From assembly GCA_024742285.1 (NCBI GenBank), contig JANSYR010000018.1:61913-125912 (forward strand): 64,000 bases of DNA, written 5' to 3'. A program made the position numbers and the translations under genes. The stretch comes from a bacterium (GTDB lineage Bacteria; Myxococcota_A; UBA9160; UBA4427). This document shows positions 41,753 to 51,420 of the stretch, piece by piece; the stretch's first letter is position 1; each line of letters opens with the position of its first letter. Below the pieces are notes generated by a model. The model saw nothing but the letters and a program-made list of their open reading frames with translations. It had not been told where the DNA came from and did no database searches.

Positions 41753-43126
41753 ATGGGCGACGAACACCTACAGCGCTGGGAGCCGATCTTTCCCTGGATC
41801 GAGGAGCAGCTCGGCGGCCGGATCGTTCGGCGGGAGCGTCAGGGGCGCGAGTCGGGCGGACGTTATGCGTGGTTCGTCGATCTCGAGAAGGACGGAGCGC
41901 TCCTCCAGACCTACGTTCGTGGGACGCGCGACGATTCCTTCTCGTACGTCGACGTCTACTCGACGCGCCGGGAAGCGGAGATCCTCCGCGTGCTCCACCG
42001 CGAGGGCGTGCGCGTCCCGGAGGTGCTCGCCTTCCACGAGGATCCTCAGGCGGCGGTGCTCTCCCACGTCGTCGGCGAAGACAATTTCAATCTCTGCACC
42101 GATCCGGAAGAGCGCGAGTCCGTCGTCGAGGACTTCCTTCAGGCCCTCGTCCAGCTCCACGCGGTCGACGTGTCGCTCTTCGAGAAGGCGGGCGTATTCA
42201 TCCCGAAGACGCCGGAAGAGGTCGCCCTCAACGACCTCGACGTCTGGCAGTCGACCTACGAGAAGGGGGTGAAGGAGCCGCTCCCGATCCTGACCTTCGC
42301 GTGCCAGTGGCTGCGCCGGAACGTGCCACAGAAGCAGGTCGATCCCGTCCTCTGCCAGGGCGACACCGGCCCGGGCAACCTGCTCTTCCACGAGGGCCGG
42401 GTCACGGCGCTGGTCGACTTCGAGCTCGCCCACGTGTCGGACCCGATGACCGACCTGTGCTGCGTGAGGTCCCGGGACCTCTACACGCCGATCGATCGTT
42501 TTCCGGAACGGCTCCAGCGCTACGGCGAGCTCTCGGGCCGCGAGATCGACTTCGACACGCTCGCCTTCTACAACGTGAAGACCCAGGCGCTCGTCCCGAT
42601 GTCGCTCGCGCCGGTCATGGAGAACCTCCACGCCGGGACCGAGCACGCGGAGTGGATCGCGCAGCACGTCTTCTATCTGCGGACGACGGCCCAGGCCCTC
42701 GCGGAAGCGACGGGCGTCGCACTCGAAGAGCCGGAGCTCCCCGCGCCGCGCCCGACCCGCTTCTCGCACTACTACGACATGCTGATCGAGAACCTCGAGG
42801 AGGAGCAGTCGCCGGCGATCGAGGACCCCTTCCTGAAGAACCGGATGTGGTTCGCTTCGCGCCTCGCTCGGCACCTGCGGCATGGCGACCGATTGGGCAT
42901 CGCGTTCGAGGAGCAGGAGCTCGACGACCTGGGCGAGCTCCTGGGCTCGCGGCCGACGGACGTCAAGGAAGGCCATCGGCAGCTGCACCGGCTCGTGCTG
43001 GATTCCGGGCCGGACCGGGACGAGGCGTTCATCCGCTACTTCTATCGGCATGCGAAGCGCGAGGAGATGCTGATGGAGGGCGCGCTCGGGATGTGTGAAG
43101 GCGCGCAGCTGGCGCCGCTGCGATAG
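41753..43126 (+). CDS. APH/choline-kinase-type phosphotransferase
   Basis: 457 aa protein-kinase-like enzyme. The catalytic loop reads L-C-Q-G-D-T-G-P-G-N-L-L-F (H-G-D-x-x-x-x-N class, with Gln in place of His) and the metal Asp is in L-V-D-F-E-L-A-H. The N-terminal lobe is a beta sheet starting with Q-L-G-G-R-I-V-R-R-E-R-Q-G. Related proteins (ACAD10/YcbJ-like) phosphorylate hydroxyacyl-CoAs or small molecules; the substrate is unknown. The C-terminal 130 residues form an added helical region not typical of aminoglycoside kinases. AAGGAGG lies 7 nt before the ATG. It is divergent from the DUF5916 gene. Confidence 0.85.
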   Translation: MGDEHLQRWEPIFPWIEEQLGGRIVRRERQGRESGGRYAWFVDLEKDGALLQTYVRGTRDDSFSYVDVYSTRREAEILRVLHREGVRVPEVLAFHEDPQAAVLSHVVGEDNFNLCTDPEERESVVEDFLQALVQLHAVDVSLFEKAGVFIPKTPEEVALNDLDVWQSTYEKGVKEPLPILTFACQWLRRNVPQKQVDPVLCQGDTGPGNLLFHEGRVTALVDFELAHVSDPMTDLCCVRSRDLYTPIDRFPERLQRYGELSGREIDFDTLAFYNVKTQALVPMSLAPVMENLHAGTEHAEWIAQHVFYLRTTAQALAEATGVALEEPELPAPRPTRFSHYYDMLIENLEEEQSPAIEDPFLKNRMWFASRLARHLRHGDRLGIAFEEQELDDLGELLGSRPTDVKEGHRQLHRLVLDSGPDRDEAFIRYFYRHAKREEMLMEGALGMCEGAQLAPLR

Positions 43127-43189
43127 GAGGGTGGGCGCCGTCGGCTCCCTCTGGCCAGAACCGGCGAAGCGCGTCATGGTTGCGGCCGA

Positions 43190-43834
43190 ATGTCCTTGCA
43201 AGCGCTTTTCTTCGACCTCGACGGCACCCTGACCGACCCGAAGCCCGGCATCACGGGCTGCATCCAATATGCCCTCGAAGGGCTCGGGCAGCCGGTTCCC
43301 GGCAAGGACGAACTCGAGTGGTGTATCGGTCCGCCGCTCCACGAGAGCTTCGCGAGGCTCGTCGGCTCCGAGGAGGCCTGGCGGGGCGTCGCTCTGTACC
43401 GTGAGCGCTACGGAGAGATCGGTCTCTTCGAGAACGAGGTCTACGAAGGGATCCCCGACGTGCTCGCTGCCCTGGCTGCGCAGGGCGGCGAGCTCTTCGT
43501 CGCGTCGAGCAAGCCGAAGGTCTACGTCGATCGCATCCTCGACCACTTCGACCTGACCCGATTCTTCGTCCGCACCTACGGAAGCGAGCTCGACGGGACG
43601 AACACCGACAAGCGCGACCTGCTCGCGGTCGCCCTCGCGGACAGCGGGATCGCCCCGATCGACGCGACGATGATCGGCGATCGCGCCCACGACGCGATCG
43701 GGGCCGCCCACAACGCGTTGGACTTCGTCGGCGCTCTCTACGGCTACGGCTCCCGCGAAGAACTCGAAGACGAAGGCACCACCCGCTTCGTCCACGAACC
43801 GACCGAGCTCGTCCGCGCCCTCGTCCTTCCCTGA
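43190..43834 (+). CDS. HAD-superfamily phosphatase (Gph-like)
   Basis: 214 aa. Motif I is F-F-D-L-D-G-T-L-T-D (residues about 6-15), motif II V-A-S-S-K-P, the Lys is in N-T-D-K-R-D-L, and motif IV is M-I-G-D-R-A-H-D-A. A short helical cap follows motif I. Such proteins are phosphoglycolate or 5'-nucleotide phosphatases; the precise substrate is unresolved. It is the plus-strand partner converging on ftsZ, with a bidirectional terminator between them. ATG at 43190 has no obvious Shine-Dalgarno. Confidence 0.88.
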   Translation: MSLQALFFDLDGTLTDPKPGITGCIQYALEGLGQPVPGKDELEWCIGPPLHESFARLVGSEEAWRGVALYRERYGEIGLFENEVYEGIPDVLAALAAQGGELFVASSKPKVYVDRILDHFDLTRFFVRTYGSELDGTNTDKRDLLAVALADSGIAPIDATMIGDRAHDAIGAAHNALDFVGALYGYGSREELEDEGTTRFVHEPTELVRALVLP

Positions 43835-43911
43835 CCAGGCCCCCCGGCGAGGCCCCGCAAGAGGCGACGGATCGACGCCCCGGACGCGCGGGCAGAAGAG
43901 GCGCAAAACGA

Positions 43912-43946
43912 AAACGGCCCGCTCTGCAGAGCAGAGCGGGCCGTTT
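43912..43946. terminator. Bidirectional terminator between the HAD gene and ftsZ
   Basis: AAACGGCCCGCTCTG / CAGAGCGGGCCGTTT, a perfect 15-bp stem with a 5-nt loop. On the minus strand it is followed by TCGTTTTGC, so it ends the dcw transcript after ftsZ. Confidence 0.9.
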
Positions 43947-44046
43947 GGTTGATGAAGCCTGTGCAGCAGCGGGTCGACCGCCGCACCCCGGTGCCGCCAT
44001 GGTGGCTCGTCGCTACGAATCCACCCCGGCGCCACCCGGCCGCAAG

Positions 44047-45453
44047 TCAGTTGCCTCCCCGACGCATGAACGAAGGGGCGTCCGAGTCGTCCCCACCCGT
44101 CGTCCGCTTTCGCAGGAACGCGGGCGTATCGAGCTCGTCCTCGAAGGGCGACTCGAAGCCGGTCTGGGCCATCTCCTCGGCGGTCTGTCCGCCCGCCGCA
44201 GCGAGCTGCTGCTGTTCCGGCTCGACCCGCTCCTGGGTGCGCGCCTGCGCCGGGATCGGCTCGGGCTCGCGTAGCGGCATCACGTTCGGTGCATCGACCA
44301 TCGCGCGCTCGCGCTCGATCTCCTCCACCGGGTCCGGGATCCGCTGGCGCGGCTCGGGAGTCGGACGCGCAGGCGGCGTCGGCGGCCGCCGTCGCGCTTC
44401 CTCGCTGTCGAGGCCGGTCGCGATCACGGTCACGCGCAGCTCGTCTTCGCCGAGCTGGTCGTCGATCACGGCGCCGACGATGATGTTCGCATCCTCGTGG
44501 GCCGCCTCGTGCACCAGCGACGAAGCTTCGTTGACTTCGAAGAGCGTCATCTCCGAGCCGCCGGTGATGTTGATCAGCACGCCGCGCGCGCCCTCGATCG
44601 ACAGATCCTCGAGCAGCGGGCTCGAGATCGCCGCCGCGGCCGCGTCGATCGCGCGGGTGTCGCCCTGGCCGATGCCCGTACCCATGAGCGCCGTGCCCGC
44701 CTCGTTCATCACCGTTCGAACGTCGGCGAAGTCGAGGTTGATCAGGCCGTGGATCGTGATCAGGTCCGAGATCCCGCGGACCGCGTTGAGCAGCACCTGG
44801 TCGGCGATGCTGAACGCGTCCTTCATGGCGGTCCCCTTGCCTGCGAGGGCGAGGAGCCGCTGGTTCGGGATCGTGATCAGCGTGTCGACGACGCCGTGCA
44901 GCTCTTCGAGACCGTGCCCCGCGTGCTTCATCCGCACGCGTCCCTCGAAGGGGAAGGGCTTGGTCACGACGCCCACGGTCAGCGCGCCGACTTCACGCGC
45001 CACCTCGGCGACGATCGGCGCCGCACCGGTTCCGGTTCCGCCGCCCATGCCCGCGGTCACGAAGACCATGTCGGAGCCTTCGAGGAGCTCGCGCAATCGG
45101 TCGCGGGCTTCGAGCGCCGAGGCGCGTCCGCGATCCGGGTTGGCCCCGCATCCGAGTCCGCGCGTGATCTCCGCGCCGAGCTGGACCTTGGTCACCGCCT
45201 TGTTATGCGTGAGTGCCTGGGCATCCGTGTTGGCGGCGATGAACTCGACGCCTCCGAGGCCCGACTCGATCATGGTGTTGAGGGCGTTGCCGCCGCCACC
45301 ACCGACACCGATCACCTTGATGACCGCTTCCTGATGAGAGGAGCCCTCGAATTCGAGCAGCTCCTGCCCGTCTTCGGGTCCCAGCTCGAGAAGGTCGACA
45401 CCGTCTTTCTCGGTGTTCCCGGACTCAGAGCGATCGTTCTTCTTCTTAGCCAT
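44047..45453 (-). CDS. ftsZ: Cell division GTPase FtsZ
   Basis: 468 aa tubulin-like GTPase that forms the division ring. The G-box is [12 protein letters not shown], the N-terminal nucleotide site is G-V-G-G-G-G-G-N, and the T7 loop has N-L-D-F-A-D-V. A 40-residue charged extension precedes the core, a Pro/Arg-rich linker follows, and the tail has two copies of the FtsA/ZipA-binding type peptide: D-T-P-A-F-L-R-K and D-A-P-S-F-M-R-R. The start is preceded by GGGGGGTGA, shared in form with ftsA. A 172-nt gap to ftsA could hold a local promoter. Confidence 0.97.
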   Translation of the reverse strand: MAKKKNDRSESGNTEKDGVDLLELGPEDGQELLEFEGSSHQEAVIKVIGVGGGGGNALNTMIESGLGGVEFIAANTDAQALTHNKAVTKVQLGAEITRGLGCGANPDRGRASALEARDRLRELLEGSDMVFVTAGMGGGTGTGAAPIVAEVAREVGALTVGVVTKPFPFEGRVRMKHAGHGLEELHGVVDTLITIPNQRLLALAGKGTAMKDAFSIADQVLLNAVRGISDLITIHGLINLDFADVRTVMNEAGTALMGTGIGQGDTRAIDAAAAAISSPLLEDLSIEGARGVLINITGGSEMTLFEVNEASSLVHEAAHEDANIIVGAVIDDQLGEDELRVTVIATGLDSEEARRRPPTPPARPTPEPRQRIPDPVEEIERERAMVDAPNVMPLREPEPIPAQARTQERVEPEQQQLAAAGGQTAEEMAQTGFESPFEDELDTPAFLRKRTTGGDDSDAPSFMRRGGN

Positions 45454-45625
45454 GCTTTCACCCCCCGACGATGCGTGGCAGCACCGCGGAATGTAACACG
45501 AAACTGTTCGTTTTGTGCTGGTTCGCGCGCCCTGATAGGCGCCTTTTTCCGTTTAATTTCGGGTGACTCGAACGGCGCGACGGGGATGCGACGCACCGTT
45601 CCGGCCTCCCGGTGGTCGGTCCCGA
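45454..45625. promoter_or_regulatory. ftsA-ftsZ intergenic leader
   Basis: 172 nt upstream of ftsZ. It contains an AT-richer segment around 45495-45525 with an imperfect dyad (AACACGAAA / TTCGTTTTGTG) and a GCGCC-GGCGC hairpin near 45526-45548. A local ftsZ promoter or attenuation element is plausible but no defined -35/-10 pair is convincing. Confidence 0.35.
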
Positions 45626-46864
45626 TCAGTCGAACTCGGCGTAGAACCAGTCGCGCATGCGCTGCTTCACCCTTCCGAAGATCGACTCGTCGCGGATCCG
45701 GAAGCGGCTGCTCCGGGCCGACCGCTGCTGGTCGAGTCCGAAGAGCACGAGTCCGACGCCCGTCGAGTACATGGGACTCTTCACCACGTCCTGGAGTCCC
45801 CCGATCGACTCGGGGAGACCGCGCCGGACGGGGGCCTCGAACACCTCCTCCGCGAGCTCGGCGATCCCGGAGAGCGCCGAGGCGCCACCCGTGAGCACGA
45901 GACCGCTCGGGATCTTGTCGATCAGCTCCGCCCGGACCAGCTCCTGGCGCGCGAGGGAGAGGATCTCCTCCACGCGGGGCTCGATGATCTCGCACAGGAC
46001 CTTCCGGGAGATCTCCCGGGGCCGGCGACCGCCCACCGACGGGACCGAGATGTGGTCGTCGGAGCCCAGGAAGCGCGCCGAAGCGACCCCGAACTTCTTC
46101 TTGATCCGCTCCGCCTCGTCAAACGGCGTTCGTAAACCGACCGCGATGTCGTTGGAGAAGTGGTAGCCGCCCAGACCGAGCACCGACGTGTTCTTGATCG
46201 ACCCGTCCGCGAACACCGCGATGTCCGTGGTGCCACCGCCGATGTCGATCATGCAGACGCCGAGATCCTTCTCGTCCTCTGCGAGCACGGCGCACGCCGA
46301 GGCCAGGGGCTCGAGGACGATGTCCATCACGTTGAGCCCGGCCTTGTTGCAGCACTTCACGATGTTCTGGGCGCTGGTGACGGCCGCGGTCACGATGTGG
46401 ATCTTGGCCTCGAGCCGGACCCCGCTCATGCCGAGCGGCTCCCGGATCCCATCCTGGTCGTCGATGATGAACTCCTGGGGGATCACGTGGATCACCTCCC
46501 GGTCCATCGGGATCGCGACGGCCTTCGCCGCGTCGATCACCCGCTTGACGTCGCCGTCCCGGACCTCCCGGTCCTTCACCGCGACGACGCCGTGCGAGTT
46601 GAACGCGCGGATGTGACCGCCCGCGACGCCGGTGTAGACGGACGTGATCTCACAATCCGCCATCAGCTCGGCTTCCTCGACCGCGTGTTTGATGGAATCG
46701 ACGGTCGCGTCGATGTCGACGACGACCCCCTTGCGGAGACCGCGGCTCGGGTGGGTCCCGATGCCGACGATGTCGATGCCATTCTCCGTTTCCTCTGCGA
46801 CGACCGCGCAGATCTTGGTGGTCCCGATATCGAGACCGACGATCAGCTCGTCCTTTCTGGACAT
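45626..46864 (-). CDS. ftsA: Actin-like division protein FtsA
   Basis: 412 aa. Actin-fold phosphate loops are V-G-L-D-I-G-T-T-K-I and M-I-D-I-G-G-G-T-T-D-I. An SHS2 subdomain (about 85-165) contains V-I-H-V-I-P-Q-E-F. The C-terminal amphipathic helix F-G-R-V-K-Q-R-M-R-D-W-F-Y tethers it to the membrane, where it anchors FtsZ. It has an extended Shine-Dalgarno GGGGGGTGA four nt before the ATG. It sits between ftsQ and ftsZ as in classical dcw clusters. Confidence 0.97.
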   Translation of the reverse strand: MSRKDELIVGLDIGTTKICAVVAEETENGIDIVGIGTHPSRGLRKGVVVDIDATVDSIKHAVEEAELMADCEITSVYTGVAGGHIRAFNSHGVVAVKDREVRDGDVKRVIDAAKAVAIPMDREVIHVIPQEFIIDDQDGIREPLGMSGVRLEAKIHIVTAAVTSAQNIVKCCNKAGLNVMDIVLEPLASACAVLAEDEKDLGVCMIDIGGGTTDIAVFADGSIKNTSVLGLGGYHFSNDIAVGLRTPFDEAERIKKKFGVASARFLGSDDHISVPSVGGRRPREISRKVLCEIIEPRVEEILSLARQELVRAELIDKIPSGLVLTGGASALSGIAELAEEVFEAPVRRGLPESIGGLQDVVKSPMYSTGVGLVLFGLDQQRSARSSRFRIRDESIFGRVKQRMRDWFYAEFD

Positions 46865-46980
46865 GCTTCACCCCCCGCTCGTGCGTTCCGTGTCACACGA
46901 GCTCTGAACGACTCCATCCGGAGCCACTCTGTTTGGACGGCCTCACCCATCCGGGCTCGACCGCCGCTTGTTGCCTACTC

Positions 46981-47919
46981 CTACCCAGAAGCAGGCGCGG
47001 TACGCAGAACCGCACGGTCCGCGTACCGGAGATCGATCAGCCGGGCCGTCGCGAGCGCCTCCTCGTCGTGATCGAGGAGGACCGCAAGACGGGCCACGCG
47101 CTGGGAAAGCAATCGGCGGCCGAGGAGGGCGCGCGGTCCCTCCTGGCCTATCTGCAGGACGAAGCCCGCCGGGCTGTCGCGCAGCACGCCATCGGCGTCC
47201 GCCTCGAGGGCCGGCAGGTGGAGCGTGAGCGCGTCGAGCTCGCTCGTGAGCTCCGGATGGCGCTTCAGCGCGTCGAGGATCTGGAGTGCACCGTCCGGCA
47301 GCGCACCCGGCTCGAGGGAAGCGCCAGCGACCGTCGGGACGAGCATCCGGTCGCTGCCCGTACCGCTGAAGCGGCGACCGGTCGCATCGACCCAGGCCAT
47401 CTCCTCGTCGATCCGCCAGCGGGCGATCGCGTCGCGCTCGACGACGCGCACGAGGAGCGTCCCCGTCGGCAGTCGCAGCACGCCGGCGTCCTCGATCCAC
47501 GGATCGGCGACGAGCATCGCCTCGATCGACGCCGGGTCGAGGTCGTCGAGGGGCTGGCCGGCGATCGCGCCGGTGGAGGCGGCGATCAGCGCGGCGGGCA
47601 GCGCCGCGGCGCCCTGGACGGCGACGCGTTCGAGGCGCGCGTCGCCGAGGACGAGGAACTCGGTGACGGGCAGCGCGAGGTGGGATCCGAGCACGATCGC
47701 CGCGACGAAGGCGACCGGCGACAGCACGCGGAAGAGCCGACGGCGGCTCGCGAGCAGCTCGGGCCGGACCCGGTCGCGCTCGAGGCGCAGGCGCTCCTGG
47801 TCCCGCTTGTGGGCGAGATGGTCCCGGGCGCGCTTCGCCCGGGCGGCGGCGACGGCCTGGGGCGTGCGTCCACGGCGACCGGCACCGTCACGAGAGAAGA
47901 GCCGCACAAAGGGATTCAT
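46981..47919 (-). CDS. ftsQ: Division protein FtsQ/DivIB
   Basis: 312 aa bitopic protein. A long basic cytoplasmic tail (about 60 residues) precedes one membrane helix (V-L-S-P-V-A-F-V-A-A-I-V-L-G). A POTRA domain follows (L-E-R-V-A-V-Q-G-A-A-A-L-P...) and then the beta domain typical of FtsQ, ending near L-R-Y-A-D-R-A-V-L-R. It bridges cytoplasmic ring and periplasmic divisome. Its start overlaps the murB stop by 4 nt, so the two are translationally coupled. Confidence 0.9.
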   Translation of the reverse strand: MNPFVRLFSRDGAGRRGRTPQAVAAARAKRARDHLAHKRDQERLRLERDRVRPELLASRRRLFRVLSPVAFVAAIVLGSHLALPVTEFLVLGDARLERVAVQGAAALPAALIAASTGAIAGQPLDDLDPASIEAMLVADPWIEDAGVLRLPTGTLLVRVVERDAIARWRIDEEMAWVDATGRRFSGTGSDRMLVPTVAGASLEPGALPDGALQILDALKRHPELTSELDALTLHLPALEADADGVLRDSPAGFVLQIGQEGPRALLGRRLLSQRVARLAVLLDHDEEALATARLIDLRYADRAVLRTAPASG

Positions 47920-48866
47920 CGGGCCGCACCTCCGTCGTCCGCGTCTTCCAGATTGGCGCGGCCGATCAGCTGGACTTCGGTTTCGAGCTCGACGCCCGAG
48001 GCTTCGCGGACGGTCGCCCGGGCACGTTCGATCAGGGCGAGCACGTCCTTCGCGGTGGCGCCGCCGTGGTTCACGATGAAGTTCGCGTGGACCGTCGAGA
48101 TCTCCGCGCCGCCTTCGCGCGTCCCCTTCAGCCCGGCCGCCTCGATCAGTCGTCCAGCGAAGTCGCCGGTCGGGTTGCGGAAGACCGAGCCGCAGCTCGG
48201 GATGTCGGTGGGCTGCGTCTGCGTGCGGTGGGCCAGGAGGCGATCGATCTCGGCCTTCACCGTCGCCCGATCGCTCGCTGTGACGGAGAGCTCCGCCCCG
48301 ACCAGCACGCAGCCGGCGGGCAGCCCCGCGAGTGCGCGGTAACGGAAGTCGAGTTCCGCGCGGGCGACGGGCGCCGCGAGCTCGCCGCGGGAATCCATCC
48401 AGGTCACGGTCCGGACGACGTCCTTCAGCTCGCGCACGCCGATTCCGGCGTTCATGGCGAGCCAGCCGCCGAGGGTGCCGGGGATGCCCGCACCGAACTC
48501 GAGGCCCGAGAGGCCGTTCTCGATGGAGTACTTCGTGATGGTCGCGTGGGAGGCACCGGCCTCGACGGCGATCGCGTCCTCCGCGACGCGCTCGATCCGT
48601 CGCAGCTTCTTGAGCCGGAGCACGACGCCGTCGAGGCCCGCGTCGGAGACGAGGACGTTGAAGCCGGCGCCGAGGACCCGGGTCGGCACACCGTGTTCGG
48701 TACAGAGCGCGAGCAGGCGGCCGAGCTCGTCGCGGTCGGCGGGGGTCGCCATCGCGTCGGCGGGACCGCCGATGCGAAGCGACGTGTGGCGAGAGAGCGG
48801 CACGTCGAAATCGATCCGGTCGCCGAGGAGCGCTTCGAGGGCCGCGCGGGCGTTCGCGTCGATCAT
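47916..48866 (-). CDS. murB: UDP-N-acetylenolpyruvoylglucosamine reductase
   Basis: 316 aa FAD/NADPH enzyme completing UDP-MurNAc. It has the FAD site R-V-L-G-A-G-F-N-V-L-V-S-D (variant of G-G-G-S-N), the catalytic Ser in C-G-S-V-F-R-N-P, and the C-terminal Glu in a short type-II tail. Length and the missing Tyr loop make this type II MurB. It overlaps murC by 4 nt upstream and ftsQ by 4 nt downstream. Confidence 0.95.
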   Translation of the reverse strand: MIDANARAALEALLGDRIDFDVPLSRHTSLRIGGPADAMATPADRDELGRLLALCTEHGVPTRVLGAGFNVLVSDAGLDGVVLRLKKLRRIERVAEDAIAVEAGASHATITKYSIENGLSGLEFGAGIPGTLGGWLAMNAGIGVRELKDVVRTVTWMDSRGELAAPVARAELDFRYRALAGLPAGCVLVGAELSVTASDRATVKAEIDRLLAHRTQTQPTDIPSCGSVFRNPTGDFAGRLIEAAGLKGTREGGAEISTVHANFIVNHGGATAKDVLALIERARATVREASGVELETEVQLIGRANLEDADDGGAAR

Positions 48867-50254
48867 GCGTCGGCTCCCGCTTCGAGGGCCTCGAGCAGGC
48901 GCGGGCCCAGGGAGACGACGTCGCCGGCGCCGAGGGTCAGGACGAGGTCGCCGTCCTCGAGCTCCGCCGGGAGCGACGCGGCGATCGCGTCGAGGGGTCC
49001 GCCGTGTCGGACGTCGGGATGTCCGGTCGCGCGGACGGCGTCGGCGAGGCGCGCGGCGTCGATCCCTTCGAGGGGCGTCTCGCTCGCGGCGTAGACGTCG
49101 GCGAGGACGACGCGGTCGGCGTCCTCGAAAGCGGTCAGGAACTCGTCCCAGCAGTCGCGGGTCCGCGTGTAGCGGTGGGGCTGGAAGATCGCCGTGATGC
49201 GGCCCGCATGGAGGCTGCGCGCGCCGGCGAGGGCGGCGCGGATCTCGGCGGGATGGTGGGCGTAGTCGTCGACGACCTGCACGCCGGAGGCTTCGCCCTT
49301 GCGCTCGTAGCGACGCGACACGCCGGCGAAGCTCGCGACGGCCTCGGCGAGGATCGCCGGGTCGACGCCCTGCTCGACTCCGACCGCGATCGCGGCGAGG
49401 GCGTTCAGCACGTTGTGTCGACCGGGCATCGGCAGGTCGAAGCTGATCTCGCCGCGGTTGCGGAGCGAAGCCTTCACGCGCTGGCCGCCGGAGATCGGTT
49501 CGACGCGCTCGGCGCGGACGTCTGCGCTCGCGTCGAAGCCGAAATGGACGATCCGCGAGGTGATCCGCGGCGCGATCTCCTGCACGCCCGGGTGGTCGAT
49601 TCCGAGGACGCAGGCGCCATAGAAGGGCACGCTGTTGGCGAAGTCGACGAAGGCATCGAGGAGCGCCTCGCGCGTGCCGTAGTGGTCGAGGTGTTCCGGG
49701 TCGACGTTGTTCACGACCGCGAGGACCGGCCGGGTCAACAGGAAGGAGCCGTCGCTCTCGTCGACTTCCGCCACGATCAGGTCGCCCTGGCCGAGCTTGA
49801 CCGGGCTCGCGCCGCCACTCGCGCGGGGCACGCGGCCGCCGATGAGCGCCGTCGGATCGAGGCCCGCCGCTTCGAGCAGGTGCGCGGTCATCGCCGAAGT
49901 CGTCGTCTTGCCGTGGGAGCCGCCGATCGCGATCGCGTCGCGGGTGCGCATCACCTCTGCCAGCAGCGCCCCGCGGCCCACGATCGGGATGCCGGCGTCG
50001 CGGGCTGCGGCGATCTCGGGGTTGTCCTCGGAGATCGCCGACGAACGCACGACGGTCTCCGCGCCCTCGACGGCCTCCGCGTCGTGACCGAGTCGTACGT
50101 CCAGGCCGAGCTCGCGCAGGCGTTCGAAGGTCGGGCTCGCGACCAGGTCGGAGCCCGAGACCGCGTGGCCCTGCGCGTGGAAGAGCTCGGCGAGGGCGGC
50201 CATGCCGATCCCGCCGACGCCGACGAAGTGGAGGGGACTCAGACGTCGCTGCAC
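48863..50254 (-). CDS. murC: UDP-N-acetylmuramate--L-alanine ligase
   Basis: 463 aa Mur ligase adding L-Ala to UDP-MurNAc. It has an N-terminal Rossmann V-G-V-G-G-I-G-M-A-A-L-A, the P-loop G-S-H-G-K-T-T-T, Mg/carbamate-region H-Y and N-N-V-D-P-E-H, and the C-terminal D-D-Y-A-H-H-P-A-E-I diagnostic of MurC. Start is GTG at 50254 with AAGGAGG 4 nt upstream, overlapping the murG end by 16 nt. Confidence 0.97.
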   Translation of the reverse strand: MQRRLSPLHFVGVGGIGMAALAELFHAQGHAVSGSDLVASPTFERLRELGLDVRLGHDAEAVEGAETVVRSSAISEDNPEIAAARDAGIPIVGRGALLAEVMRTRDAIAIGGSHGKTTTSAMTAHLLEAAGLDPTALIGGRVPRASGGASPVKLGQGDLIVAEVDESDGSFLLTRPVLAVVNNVDPEHLDHYGTREALLDAFVDFANSVPFYGACVLGIDHPGVQEIAPRITSRIVHFGFDASADVRAERVEPISGGQRVKASLRNRGEISFDLPMPGRHNVLNALAAIAVGVEQGVDPAILAEAVASFAGVSRRYERKGEASGVQVVDDYAHHPAEIRAALAGARSLHAGRITAIFQPHRYTRTRDCWDEFLTAFEDADRVVLADVYAASETPLEGIDAARLADAVRATGHPDVRHGGPLDAIAASLPAELEDGDLVLTLGAGDVVSLGPRLLEALEAGADA

Positions 50255-51420
50255 GCGTCCTCCTTCCGCTCTTCGTTCGCGTCGTCGCGCTGGAATACCG
50301 GCAGACGTCCTTCGAGGTCCGCGCGGCAGTGTTCCAGGATGTCTTCCGGGGCGAAGGGACGCGCGAGGCGCTCCGCGGCTTCGCGCATGAGCACCAGGCG
50401 CCCCGGCGTCGTCACGAGCTCCGCGACCGCCTGGGCGAGGGCGTTCACGTCGAGGGGACGGGCTTCGAGACAGCGCGCCGCACCGGCCTCCTCGAGAGCG
50501 CGGGCATTCGCCGCCTGGTGATCGTCCGCGGCGAAGGGATAGGGCACGAGCAGCGCCGGCATCCCGGCGAGCGCGAGCTCGGCGACGGTCAGCGCTCCCG
50601 CACGGCAGATCGCGAGGTCCGCCCACGCATAGCGCCCGGGCATGTCGTGCTCGAAGGCGACGACCTCGGCGGGCAGGCCGAGCTCCGCATAACGCGCCTC
50701 GACGAGCCCCCGTTCCGCCTCGCCGGTCTGGTGGAAGATCTCGACGGATTTCTTGCGCAGGCGGGAGAGGGCTTCGGGCACGTTCTCGTTCAGCTGGCGT
50801 GCGCCCTGGCTGCCACCGAACACGAAGACCTTGAGCGGCGTCGCCGGCACGGCCTTTTCGGGCCGATCGGCGAAGGCGCGATAGAGCGCGCGGCGCAGCG
50901 GCACGCCGAGGCAGACGCTGTCGGCCTTGGCCGGGAGCGTCCCCCGCGTCGACTCGAAGCCGACGAAGACCCGCCGGGCGAAGCGGGCGGTGAGCCGGTT
51001 CACGCGGCCGGGAATCGCGTTCGGTTCGACCAGGAAGAGCGGGGTCCGGCGCAGGCGTGCGGCGAGAGCCGCCGGCATCGCTGCGTAGCCGCCGACCGAG
51101 ATCACGGCGTCCGCACCGAAGCGCTTCAACACGCGGCGGGCGATCCATGCGCTGCGCAGGATCGAGAAGGCGCCCTTGAGACGGCCGATCGGGTTGCGAC
51201 CCATCACCTGCTCGGAGGGCAGCTGCGTGAGCTCGAAGCCTGCGTCGGGGACGAGCTTCGACTCGAGTCCGCGCGCGGAACCGACGAAGAGGACCTCGTC
51301 GCCCTGGCGCCGCAACGCTTCGCCGAGGGCGAGGGCAGGCGTGACGTGCCCGCCCGTGCCGCCGCCGGCGATCACCCAGCGCCTGCGCGCTGCGCTGCGT
51401 TTCTGCGCGCTGCCTACCAT
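50239..51420 (-). CDS. murG: UDP-GlcNAc:lipid I GlcNAc transferase
   Basis: 393 aa peripheral membrane glycosyltransferase converting lipid I to lipid II. The two glycine-rich loops are visible: I-A-G-G-G-T-G-G-H-V-T-P-A-L-A (N-terminal) and F-G-G-S-Q-G-A-R-Q-L-N (C-terminal), plus S-V-G-G-Y-A-A-M-P. The C-terminal donor loop reads C-R-A-G-A-L-T-V-A-E-L. The C-terminal tail is acidic. Start overlaps the ftsW stop by 7 nt. Confidence 0.96.
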   Translation of the reverse strand: MVGSAQKRSAARRRWVIAGGGTGGHVTPALALGEALRRQGDEVLFVGSARGLESKLVPDAGFELTQLPSEQVMGRNPIGRLKGAFSILRSAWIARRVLKRFGADAVISVGGYAAMPAALAARLRRTPLFLVEPNAIPGRVNRLTARFARRVFVGFESTRGTLPAKADSVCLGVPLRRALYRAFADRPEKAVPATPLKVFVFGGSQGARQLNENVPEALSRLRKKSVEIFHQTGEAERGLVEARYAELGLPAEVVAFEHDMPGRYAWADLAICRAGALTVAELALAGMPALLVPYPFAADDHQAANARALEEAGAARCLEARPLDVNALAQAVAELVTTPGRLVLMREAAERLARPFAPEDILEHCRADLEGRLPVFQRDDANEERKEDACSDV

